12,966 nt of DNA from Fidelibacterota bacterium (lineage in GTDB: Bacteria > Fidelibacterota > Marinisomatia > Marinisomatales > CAZVFT01): assembly GCA_014381485.1 (NCBI GenBank), contig JACNLN010000109.1:1-12966 (forward strand). The letters are read 5' to 3'. Within the stretch, counting starts at the first letter, position 1. Each line of letters begins with the position of its first letter. Of this stretch, positions 1 to 6,393 are shown one piece after another. The position numbers and the translations under genes are program-made. The notes beneath the pieces are model-generated. The model worked only from the letters and a program-made list of their open reading frames with translations. It did no database searches and had not been told where the DNA came from.

Positions 1-28
1 TTTTTACCAACTAACGTGTGAGGAAGAG

Positions 29-532
29 ATGAAGAACGCAATCTGGGAAAATATTTTCCGTGGAAAAAGTGAAAAAGAAAGCGAAGAAGTACTTGCTTTG
101 AAACATGTTCCCATCTTCGATAACTTAAAACCCAAAGAATTGACGGTAATCGAAAAATTAGTGCACCACCGATCCTACAAGCCCGACGAATTTGTCTTCA
201 AAAAAGATGCACCCGGTGAGGGTTTGTACATTATTCTTAAAGGCAATGTTGAAATATTTACCGAAACAGAAGAAGGAAATAAAAACGTTATAGCTTCCCT
301 AAAAGAAGGGGATTTTTTGGGTGATCTCTCACTACTCGATAAGCAGCCCCGGTCAGCCAGTGCTATTTCAAAAGATAACTCCCGTATGTTAGGATTTTTT
401 CGACCAGATCTTTCCTCTCTTCTAAAACGGAAACCCGATCTAGGTGCAAAAATAGTATTAAATCTTGCTTCAGTCATTGGTGAGCGCCTGAGAAAAACCA
501 ACGAGCTTCTGGAAGACCTTCAATCCAAATAA
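29..532 (+). CDS. Cyclic-nucleotide-binding-domain (CRP-like effector) protein without HTH
   Basis: This 167-residue protein consists almost entirely of one cNMP-binding beta-roll, about residues 27-140. The start of the fold is seen in HVPIFDNLKPKEL and the phosphate-binding cassette in GDFLGDLSLLDKQPRSASA. The cassette keeps the Arg that contacts the cyclic phosphate but has Asp where most cAMP/cGMP binders have Glu, so ligand binding is plausible but not certain. No helix-turn-helix follows; the C-terminus is a short amphipathic helix ending in ELLEDLQSK. It is therefore probably a signalling module rather than a CRP-type transcription factor. A GAGGAAG ribosome-binding site at 20-26 supports the ATG at 29. 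The frame stays open upstream to the window edge, so a longer form cannot be excluded. Its stop overlaps the next gene's start (TAATG), which implies translational coupling and perhaps regulation of that permease. Confidence 0.85.
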   Translation: MKNAIWENIFRGKSEKESEEVLALKHVPIFDNLKPKELTVIEKLVHHRSYKPDEFVFKKDAPGEGLYIILKGNVEIFTETEEGNKNVIASLKEGDFLGDLSLLDKQPRSASAISKDNSRMLGFFRPDLSSLLKRKPDLGAKIVLNLASVIGERLRKTNELLEDLQSK

Positions 533-1662
533 TGACAGATACAACCCCACAAAAATTTTATCGCCTTCTCCTGATTCTTATTGGAATCGGTTTTCTTTAC
601 CTCATCTGGTCATACATCTCAACCGTAGTACTTCTCCTTATCTTTGCCTTCCTGCTTACCACAATCTTACTCCCAATCGTTGATTGGTTAGAAGCCAGGT
701 TAAAAAGTCGTGGAATAGCAGTTCTGACAACGGTGGTAACGCTACTGGCTGTCATTATAATCTTCCTTTCCAGCTTTGTGATACAGATATCGCAAGAAGC
801 GGTAACTATAGCTCACGATTTTGATCAGGAAGAATTGGTACAGGCAATACATAACCTGCGATCTTTCACCATTGACAAAATGCCTGCATTCGTTCGGGAC
901 ATGTTTCAATCCAACTCTGACTATCCAATCAAGGCGGATAAGATCAGTGGTTACGTTAAAACCATCCTCCAGAGCCTTTCTCAGTTGGGAGGAGCGACCG
1001 TCCATTTTTTCTTCCTTGCCATCCTCCTGCTAATTTTTACGGTCATCATTCTTTATGAGTACCATAACTTCAAACGCTCTCTTGTATCATTCATTCCAAA
1101 CAAATATTTTGAAATTGGTCTGCGGTTAGTACAAAATATCGAATCACAGGTAAGTAGTTATCTGAATGGTCAATTAATGGCGGCTATTAACGTTGCAATT
1201 CTTTCAATAGTAGGATTATGGTTATTAAATGTTTCTGTTGGGGCTAATCTCACCCTGATCATTTTTATCGGTATCATAGCCGGGGTGGCAAATCTCATTC
1301 CTCTGATTGGTCCTTTTGCTGGAATGATCCCTGCTATCCTTATTGCTGTGATGAATAATCTCCATAACGACGCCGCATTGTCCCATCACCTGTTTAATTT
1401 CATTCCCATTCCATCTCCTTTTTTCATTTTAGACATCATCTTAATGTTTCTTATTGTTCAACAGATTGACAACAACTTTGTGACTCCTAAACTCGTGGGT
1501 AAGAGCGTCGGGATGCATCCATTGATCGTTATTGTTGCATTACTGATTGGTGCAAGCGTTATGGGACCCGTTGGAATGCTGATCGCTGTACCGGTCGCTG
1601 GGACTATTCGGGTAGTCCTAAAGGAGATTACGTGGGGAGTAAGGAATGCACACCTTCTGTAA
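532..1662 (+). CDS. AI-2E / PerM-family (UPF0118) membrane transporter
   Basis: A 376-residue integral membrane protein with about eight hydrophobic segments, near residues 11-30, 31-52, 61-86, 155-175, 213-235, 238-275, 295-312 and 330-362. A non-membrane stretch at about 87-150 separates the third and fourth. The family signature is clear: ANLIPLIGPFAGMIPA in the middle, and GKSVGMHPLIVIVALLIGA followed by GPVGMLIAVPVAG near the C-terminus. Known members include the AI-2 exporter TqsA/YdgG and Na+/H+ antiporter-like proteins, so the substrate cannot be named from sequence. The ATG shares its first base with the upstream stop (TAATG) and lacks a strong RBS of its own, so its translation probably depends on the cNMP-domain gene. 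That pairing suggests a nucleotide-sensing regulator of the permease, which is inference. Confidence 0.9.
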   Translation: MTDTTPQKFYRLLLILIGIGFLYLIWSYISTVVLLLIFAFLLTTILLPIVDWLEARLKSRGIAVLTTVVTLLAVIIIFLSSFVIQISQEAVTIAHDFDQEELVQAIHNLRSFTIDKMPAFVRDMFQSNSDYPIKADKISGYVKTILQSLSQLGGATVHFFFLAILLLIFTVIILYEYHNFKRSLVSFIPNKYFEIGLRLVQNIESQVSSYLNGQLMAAINVAILSIVGLWLLNVSVGANLTLIIFIGIIAGVANLIPLIGPFAGMIPAILIAVMNNLHNDAALSHHLFNFIPIPSPFFILDIILMFLIVQQIDNNFVTPKLVGKSVGMHPLIVIVALLIGASVMGPVGMLIAVPVAGTIRVVLKEITWGVRNAHLL

Positions 1663-1748
1663 TTTTTAACCTTCTATGATAACAAAATGTGTGATTTTAT
1701 TTTTGCGGTTTCAGGATTATATTGGATTTATAGTTCAATTTTAGTTTT

Positions 1749-1867
1749 ATACCTACCTGGTGAGTTACGCTTAAGTTGAGATTCTTACTGAGAATAACCT
1801 GTTCGACTAGAATCAGTCGGTCGAACGAGCAAACAGTCTTTTTAAAAATTGCTCAACTGATAGGTAT
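1749..1867. other. Block of nested inverted repeats between convergent genes (candidate structured RNA or small mobile element)
   Basis: A 7-bp outer stem (ATACCTA 1749-1755 with TAGGTAT 1861-1867) encloses a second 7-bp stem (AGTTGAG 1774-1780 with CTCAACT 1852-1858). Inside are two hairpins: ATTCT/AGAAT (1781-1785 with 1791-1795, 5-nt loop) and GTTCGAC/GTCGAAC (1801-1807 with 1820-1826). A further stem, GAGCAA/TTGCTC (1827-1832 with 1849-1854), shares bases 1852-1854 with the second stem, so the two cannot form together. No ORF covers the block. It lies between the 3' ends of the permease gene (+) and rsmA (-), where a two-way terminator, a small RNA or a non-autonomous element could sit. 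It matches no RNA family I recognise. Confidence 0.4.
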
Positions 1868-1938
1868 TAATTACCACAGCTTTAGTTATATATCAGTGAA
1901 AAAAAAGAGACACGTAAGAATAAACCGGATTAGTTAAA

Positions 1939-2724
1939 TTATTTACAATTAACGATGGAAATATCTCGCACAAGTAGTAAAAATTCTTCAACTGTCAAAG
2001 TTTGCGGTCTACGGGAAAAATCAATCTGACTTTTCGCTGTTTCCGAAAAATTAAATTCCCTAAGTGAATTTTTAATCATCTTCCTTCGCTGGGAAAATGC
2101 TGCCTTCACAACTTTCGAAAATAAATCCCATTTTTTTTGATCCATTGGATATCGGTTATGGGGTTTGAGGAAAATAAATACGGAAGATACCTTTGGCTTG
2201 GGTATAAAAACTTCGGGAGGAGCATAAACCTTCTTTTTCACATCCATTTTTGACCACAGCATTACTGTTAGTCGTCCATATTCTCTGCTTCCAACCTGGG
2301 CAGTAATCCGATCTGCTACCTCTTTTTGTACCATCAGATGAATATCCTGCCACATCGCTGACTCCGCCATCAATTTAAAAAGGATTGGTGAGGTAATATT
2401 GTAAGGAATGTTTCCGATGACCCGAACAGGCTTTGTTGAAAATGGAAGAGATCTCAGTTCAACTTTCAGGAAGTCACGATTCAGGAAACTACAATTCGAA
2501 TGTCTCACGTTGATTTTTAGATACTCAAAAAGGTTCATGTCAATCTCGATGCCAATTAACTCTTTAACCTGAGAAGCCAGCAGTTCTGTCATAGCACCCT
2601 CCCCAGGACCAATTTCCAGAACAGAATCCTGAGGTTGCAGGTTTATTATCCTGACTAATTTATGCAGGAAATTGGTATCAGATAGGAAATGCTGTCCCCA
2701 CTTTTTTCGAGGAATGGGTTTCAC
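1939..2724 (-). CDS. rsmA: 16S rRNA (adenine1518-N6/adenine1519-N6)-dimethyltransferase
   Basis: This 261-residue enzyme, also called KsgA, dimethylates the two adjacent adenines in the terminal hairpin of 16S rRNA late in 30S assembly, using S-adenosylmethionine. The entry motif WGQHFLSD is at residues 9-16. SAM-binding motif I, VLEIGPGEG, is at 35-43, with the acidic ribose-binding residue in IEID at 59-62. The catalytic motif NIPY is at 105-108. The C-terminal third, with SQRRKMIKNSL, is the usual small helical domain, and the length is normal for the family. The start is GTG, overlapping the tatD stop as GTGA, so the two are probably translationally coupled. It is the last gene of the minus-strand run. 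No clear hairpin plus T-tract directly follows its stop, although a T8 run and the nested repeats at 1749-1867 lie downstream. Confidence 0.96.
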   Translation of the reverse strand: MKPIPRKKWGQHFLSDTNFLHKLVRIINLQPQDSVLEIGPGEGAMTELLASQVKELIGIEIDMNLFEYLKINVRHSNCSFLNRDFLKVELRSLPFSTKPVRVIGNIPYNITSPILFKLMAESAMWQDIHLMVQKEVADRITAQVGSREYGRLTVMLWSKMDVKKKVYAPPEVFIPKPKVSSVFIFLKPHNRYPMDQKKWDLFSKVVKAAFSQRRKMIKNSLREFNFSETAKSQIDFSRRPQTLTVEEFLLLVRDISIVNCK

Positions 2725-3482
2725 CCTGGTAAATTAAAAAAGTTTGTAGCATTCTCTGTGGTAATGGCTGCCACCTTTTCCACTGATTCACTTTTTATCT
2801 CTGCTATTCTGGCAGCAATATGAGGAAGATTTGCAGGTTCATTGAGTTTTCCCCGCTTGGGAACAGGTGCCAGAAACGGGCAATCGGTTTCCAACATTAT
2901 ATCTTCCAGTGGTACTATTTTTATAACAGACATTACAGCTTTATTGCCAAATGTTATGCTCCCAGTGAATGAAATTTTAAAACCTAATTCCAATACTTTT
3001 TTCGCCATCTCCACATCACTGGAAAAACAGTGAACAACACCTTTTTCGTGTCCCACTGATTCTACTACATTCAATATCTCTCTGTCAGCGTTCCGGTTAT
3101 GGACGATAACAGGTAAGTCCAACTTTTTCGCTAATTGAAGCTGTCGTGTAAACACATCAATCTGGATAGGTCTCGGTGAAAGATCCCGGTAAAAATCAAG
3201 ACCCGTTTCGCCAATAGCAACCACTTTCGGGTGGTTGACCAGTTTTCCAATTTCGTCAAGAAAATCTTCCGGAGCATCTTTTGAATTGTGTGGGTGTATC
3301 CCCGCCGCTGCAAATACAATTGGATATTTTTCCACAATAGCAATACACCTTTTTGTAGACTCAATGTCAATTCCGACACAGATAATTTTATCAATCCCAT
3401 TTTCAGCAGCACGTTGAATTACATCGTCTAACTGGCTGTAAAGGTTATGAAAGTGAAGATGGGCGTGAGTATCAATGAACAT
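2721..3482 (-). CDS. tatD: TatD-family metal-dependent hydrolase (DNase/exonuclease)
   Basis: A 253-residue TIM-barrel metallohydrolase. All the family's metal ligands are visible: THAHL (H6, H8), GETGLDFYR (E92), VIVHNR (H128), VVHCFS (H151) and LETDCPFLAP (D200). TatD/YcfH proteins are Mg-dependent 3'-5' nucleases implicated in DNA repair and RNA processing, and some paralogues act as D-aminoacyl-tRNA deacylases, so the exact substrate is open. The ATG lies 19 nt after the metG stop and has no strong Shine-Dalgarno. The stop overlaps the rsmA GTG. The order metG-tatD-rsmA is one of the best-conserved bacterial gene neighbourhoods and supports the call. Confidence 0.94.
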   Translation of the reverse strand: MFIDTHAHLHFHNLYSQLDDVIQRAAENGIDKIICVGIDIESTKRCIAIVEKYPIVFAAAGIHPHNSKDAPEDFLDEIGKLVNHPKVVAIGETGLDFYRDLSPRPIQIDVFTRQLQLAKKLDLPVIVHNRNADREILNVVESVGHEKGVVHCFSSDVEMAKKVLELGFKISFTGSITFGNKAVMSVIKIVPLEDIMLETDCPFLAPVPKRGKLNEPANLPHIAARIAEIKSESVEKVAAITTENATNFFNLPG

Positions 3483-3501
3483 TCGGATGAAACGGAAAAT
3501 A

Positions 3502-5418
3502 TCAGATCAGTTGACGACCTGATCCGATGGAGGGATCATCCATCGTAGCCAGCACGATGGTATCCTTTCCAGAGGCAGCAAGCAACATCCCGTTGGATTC
3601 CACTCCCCGAATTATAGTGGGTTCCAAATTGGTTACAACGATAATCATCTTACCCACCAGCTCTTCGGGTTGATAGTGTTGAGCAATTCCAGCTACAATT
3701 TGCCTTTCTTCCTCTCCCAATTTTATCTGAAGCTTGATAAGTTTGTCTGTACCTTCAACCCGTTCTGCACTCACTACTTCGGCTGTTTTCAATTCTACTT
3801 TTCTGAATTCGTCAATGGATATTTGATTACCAGTCATTTCTATTTCCTCCCTCTTGTCAGGTGTTTTTTCGTCTTCGGGTGTTTCTTTTATCTCTACTGA
3901 AAGATCAATTCGCGGGAATGGGATTTCAAATTTACCCAATTCTGTACCACTTTTTAGTTGCCCCCAGGTATGATTTGTAAAATCTATCTCTGTCACACCA
4001 ATCATGGCGAGGACCTGATCCATTCTTGATGGCATAATTGGATGAAGCAATTGCAATCCGATGCGAAGTGATTCTGCAGCAAAATAGAGAACTGAGCCTG
4101 CCTTTTCCTTGTTTTGTTTGATAAGCTTCCATGGTGCACTTTTTTCCATATACCGGTTAATTGAACGCACGAACTGCATCGTTTCTTCCACTGCTTTATT
4201 CACCCGCATGGATTCAATAAGCTTCCTAACCTTGATACCAACATCCTTTCCAGATTTTTTCAGCTCCTTTTCATTTTCCCCCCCATCACTAAGTACTGGA
4301 ATATTTCCGTCAAAATGACGACGAATAAGGGTGTTAATGCGACCCACTAAATTTCCAAGATCATTTGCCAGATCGCTATTGTATCTACGGATAAATGATT
4401 CCAGATTGAAATTGGCATCTTGTCCCAATACCATCTCCCGCATCAAGTAGAATCGAAGTGGATCTACACCATATAAGTCAATGAGCTCCAGCGGTCTGAC
4501 CACATTTCCAAGTGACTTTGACATCTTGAACTCATCGCTCATCCACCAGCCGTGGGCAAAAATAGTTCTGGGTTGAGGAAAATCAGCAGCAAATAACATC
4601 GTCGGCCAGTAAACTGCATGGGTGGTCAGAATATCCTTCCCAATCAGGTGGTAGTCTGCCGGCCACCATTGACTGAACTGATCATCCTCTACAGTGGCAC
4701 CAATAGCACTTACATAATTGATCAATGCATCAAACCAGACATATGTCACATAATTTTTGTCAAAAGAGAGCTCAATGCCCCAGGATAATCGGGATTTGGG
4801 TCGAGAAATACATAGATCACCCAGTGGCTGACGTAAAAAACCAAGCACTTCGTTTCGTCTAAAGTCAGGCTGAATAAAATCGGGGTGTTTGTGAATATAA
4901 TCGATGAGTTTTTGTTGATAAGCACCCATCTTGAAGAAATAATTTTTTTCTGTGATTAGTTTGAGTTCTGTTAGATGTTGAGGACACTTACCTTCTACTA
5001 ATTCCTTTTCTGTGTAGAAGCGCTCGCATCCAACGCAGTAATGACCGCTATACTCATCAAAATAGATATCACCTTTGTTGTAAATATTCTGAAGAATATT
5101 TTGCACTACCTTTTTATGGGATTCATCCGTGGTTCTGATGAAGTAGTCATAGTCAATGTGCAGTTTTTCCCAGAGTTCCTTGAAATGAATAACAGTCTCA
5201 TCACAATGCTGTTTTGGCTCTACTCCATGTTCCTTCGCCGCCTGATACACTTTCTGACCGTGTTCGTCGGTTCCAGTTAGGAAAAAGGTATCATCACCCA
5301 ATTCGCGATGATATCTCGCCAGCACATCAGCTAAAATTGTGGTATAAGCGTGACCGATATGGGGCTCATCATTTACGTAATAAATTGGGGTTGTTATGTA
5401 GAATTTGCTCAACTTCAC
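3502..5418 (-). CDS. metG: Methionyl-tRNA synthetase with C-terminal tRNA-binding domain
   Basis: A 638-residue class Ia synthetase that charges tRNA-Met. The HIGH motif is HIGH itself at residues 20-23, TGTDEHGQK is at 48-56, and the KMSKS loop is at 298-302. The connective-peptide zinc knuckle is C128-x2-C131 plus C145-x2-H148, with His replacing the more usual fourth Cys. The helical anticodon-binding domain spans roughly 340-500. The last ~100 residues (from about 531) are an appended Trbp111/EMAP-II OB-fold, recognisable by KTAEVVSAERVEGTDKL and GVESNGMLLAA, which promotes dimerisation and tRNA binding. The start given is GTG. An AGGAG at 5421-5425 is only 2 nt from it but 8 nt from an in-frame TTG at 5410-5412, which would give the common N-terminus MSKFYITTPIYYVND; that TTG may be the real start. 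Confidence 0.97.
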   Translation of the reverse strand: MKLSKFYITTPIYYVNDEPHIGHAYTTILADVLARYHRELGDDTFFLTGTDEHGQKVYQAAKEHGVEPKQHCDETVIHFKELWEKLHIDYDYFIRTTDESHKKVVQNILQNIYNKGDIYFDEYSGHYCVGCERFYTEKELVEGKCPQHLTELKLITEKNYFFKMGAYQQKLIDYIHKHPDFIQPDFRRNEVLGFLRQPLGDLCISRPKSRLSWGIELSFDKNYVTYVWFDALINYVSAIGATVEDDQFSQWWPADYHLIGKDILTTHAVYWPTMLFAADFPQPRTIFAHGWWMSDEFKMSKSLGNVVRPLELIDLYGVDPLRFYLMREMVLGQDANFNLESFIRRYNSDLANDLGNLVGRINTLIRRHFDGNIPVLSDGGENEKELKKSGKDVGIKVRKLIESMRVNKAVEETMQFVRSINRYMEKSAPWKLIKQNKEKAGSVLYFAAESLRIGLQLLHPIMPSRMDQVLAMIGVTEIDFTNHTWGQLKSGTELGKFEIPFPRIDLSVEIKETPEDEKTPDKREEIEMTGNQISIDEFRKVELKTAEVVSAERVEGTDKLIKLQIKLGEEERQIVAGIAQHYQPEELVGKMIIVVTNLEPTIIRGVESNGMLLAASGKDTIVLATMDDPSIGSGRQLI

Positions 5419-5420
5419 TG

Positions 5421-5425
5421 CTCCT
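5421..5425 (-). promoter_or_regulatory. Shine-Dalgarno of metG, decides between GTG and TTG start
   Basis: AGGAG on the minus strand. Its spacing is 2 nt to the GTG at 5416-5418 and 8 nt to the in-frame TTG at 5410-5412. The latter spacing is closer to the usual optimum, so it favours translation starting two codons later. Confidence 0.6.
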
Positions 5426-5451
5426 GATAACAGATGAAATAACCTTCTTGA

Positions 5452-5472
5452 GAATACTCACTGCAAGTATTC
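5452..5472 (-). promoter_or_regulatory. Perfect 7-bp inverted repeat in the metG leader
   Basis: GAATACT and AGTATTC are perfect inverted complements separated by 7 nt. They lie about 34-54 nt upstream of the metG start in the 139-bp gap. As RNA this would be a hairpin ahead of the ribosome-binding site; as DNA it has the spacing of a dimeric repressor operator. No T-tract follows on the coding strand, so it is not a standard intrinsic terminator. No T-box consensus was found. Confidence 0.4.
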
Positions 5473-5557
5473 CCATTTTTCAAATTTACTTTTGTTAAAC
5501 CACCAAACACCAAAATCACACTTCCACTATTTCACAGCTTGCCCTGATGTATTGGGG

Positions 5558-6217
5558 TCAAGTATTGCGGGTTGACAGGTCTTCGCTATTATCATTGTTT
5601 TCCTGTTGATTTAAAATAATTTCGTTTAGGAAAAGGTCAGAATATTGTTCTGCAAATTTCTCACCAACACCTTTTATTAATAACAATGATTCTTTATCTA
5701 AAGGTCTATTCGCAGATATTTCTCTTAAAACAGAATCTCCACAGACCATAAATGCTGGTATATCTTTTTTTGAAGAAATCTCTCTGCGCAAGATTTTTAA
5801 TTTATCAAATAATATTTGTTCAGATTCGTTTAACTCAATGATACTTTTATCAATTAATTTGTCAAGAAAGGAAAAATCAATAGTATTATTTCCTGAAAAA
5901 AACTGGTTGTCTTTCTGTGATAATTCTAATACAGGTATATTTTGTGATTCGTCGATGAAACTAACGGTAATAAATTCATTTTCAATTAGGGATTCAATTA
6001 TAATGCGTAATTGATTTCCTGAAAAATTTGAAAGTAATGCATATGTCGAAAGTTCATTTAACTGATGGTTAATAATAAATGATGATTTTGAGCCTTTAAG
6101 AACTGAAATAGTTTTTTTTATTCCAAGAGTGAAAGGTAATTCGGATAGGCAATATAGTATTATAGAACAAATAGCATTTTCATAATCAGTAACAATTCTT
6201 TTGATGATATCATTCAT
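5558..6217 (-). CDS. Stand-alone RQC winged-helix plus HRDC domain protein (RecQ C-terminus-like, no helicase)
   Basis: This 219-residue protein resembles the C-terminal part of RecQ-family helicases. Residues ~12-102 match the RQC winged helix: GIKKTISVLKGSKSS corresponds to the RecQ GIGxLVDVLRGSKS segment, followed by LSTYALLSNFSGNQLRIII and the closing strand PVLELSQK. Residues ~131-203 are an HRDC domain (LFDKLKILRREISSKKDIPAFMV, then LLLIKGVGEKFAEQY). The ATPase core and the zinc-binding part of RQC are absent. The ATG has an AGGAA about 7 nt upstream and lies at a domain boundary, so this looks like a real short gene rather than a random truncation. It is strikingly AT-rich: two hand-counted 60-nt lines gave about 25% GC, against 40-48% for two in metG. 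It occupies the holB-metG gap, where ricT is often found. A DNA-binding accessory factor is a reasonable guess; a RecQ remnant is the alternative. Confidence 0.75.
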   Translation of the reverse strand: MNDIIKRIVTDYENAICSIILYCLSELPFTLGIKKTISVLKGSKSSFIINHQLNELSTYALLSNFSGNQLRIIIESLIENEFITVSFIDESQNIPVLELSQKDNQFFSGNNTIDFSFLDKLIDKSIIELNESEQILFDKLKILRREISSKKDIPAFMVCGDSVLREISANRPLDKESLLLIKGVGEKFAEQYSDLFLNEIILNQQENNDNSEDLSTRNT

Positions 6218-6242
6218 AAGTGATTCCTATTTTTGCGAAGCC

Positions 6243-6266
6243 TGCCAACTACCTATTAGTCCGGCA
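6243..6266 (-). other. Imperfect hairpin upstream of the RQC-HRDC gene
   Basis: On the plus strand TGCC (6243-6246) pairs with GGCA (6263-6266) and ACTA (6248-6251) with TAGT (6257-6260), giving eight base pairs with a 1x2 internal loop and a 5-nt apex. It sits just ahead of the ribosome-binding site of the RQC-HRDC gene, so it could shape that leader. Alternatively it could be part of the boundary of the inserted segment. There is no U-run beside it. Confidence 0.3.
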
Positions 6267-6348
6267 ACTGATATATGTATGAAATTCACTGATGTGAAAC
6301 GTAACTCATCCCAGCTGACAGGGAACGAGGTACCAGATAATTCTTGTG

Positions 6349-6376
6349 TATAACGTCTAACATATAACGCCTAACC
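6349..6376. repeat. Two tandem 14-nt units after holB
   Basis: TATAACGTCTAACA is followed directly by TATAACGCCTAACC, identical at 12 of 14 positions. It starts 17 nt after the holB stop (reading minus) and marks the holB side of the AT-rich RQC-HRDC segment. Read on the minus strand each unit contains GTTAGRC followed by GTTATA. This resembles the GTTRRRY core of integron attC sites, but no paired attC half was found. Confidence 0.45.
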
Positions 6377-6393
6377 TTAAATATTACGGTTAA

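Noticed and set aside
1749..1867. tRNA or tmRNA suggested by the GTTCGA motif and a 7-bp outer stem
   Set aside because: The GTTCGA is in a stem arm rather than a T-loop, no T-arm or anticodon arm geometry fits, and the 119-nt span does not match a tRNA.
5214..5498. 94-residue plus-strand ORF over the metG start
   Set aside because: It is a shadow of the metG N-terminal coding region in another frame, with no recognisable domain.
6349..6376. A full integron attC site
   Set aside because: Only GTTRRRY-type cores in tandem are present; the complementary left arm and the long imperfect stem were not found.
6218..6393. Remnants of a RecQ helicase core upstream of the RQC-HRDC gene
   Set aside because: The 176-bp gap shows no helicase motif in any frame that I could read, and holB follows at once.
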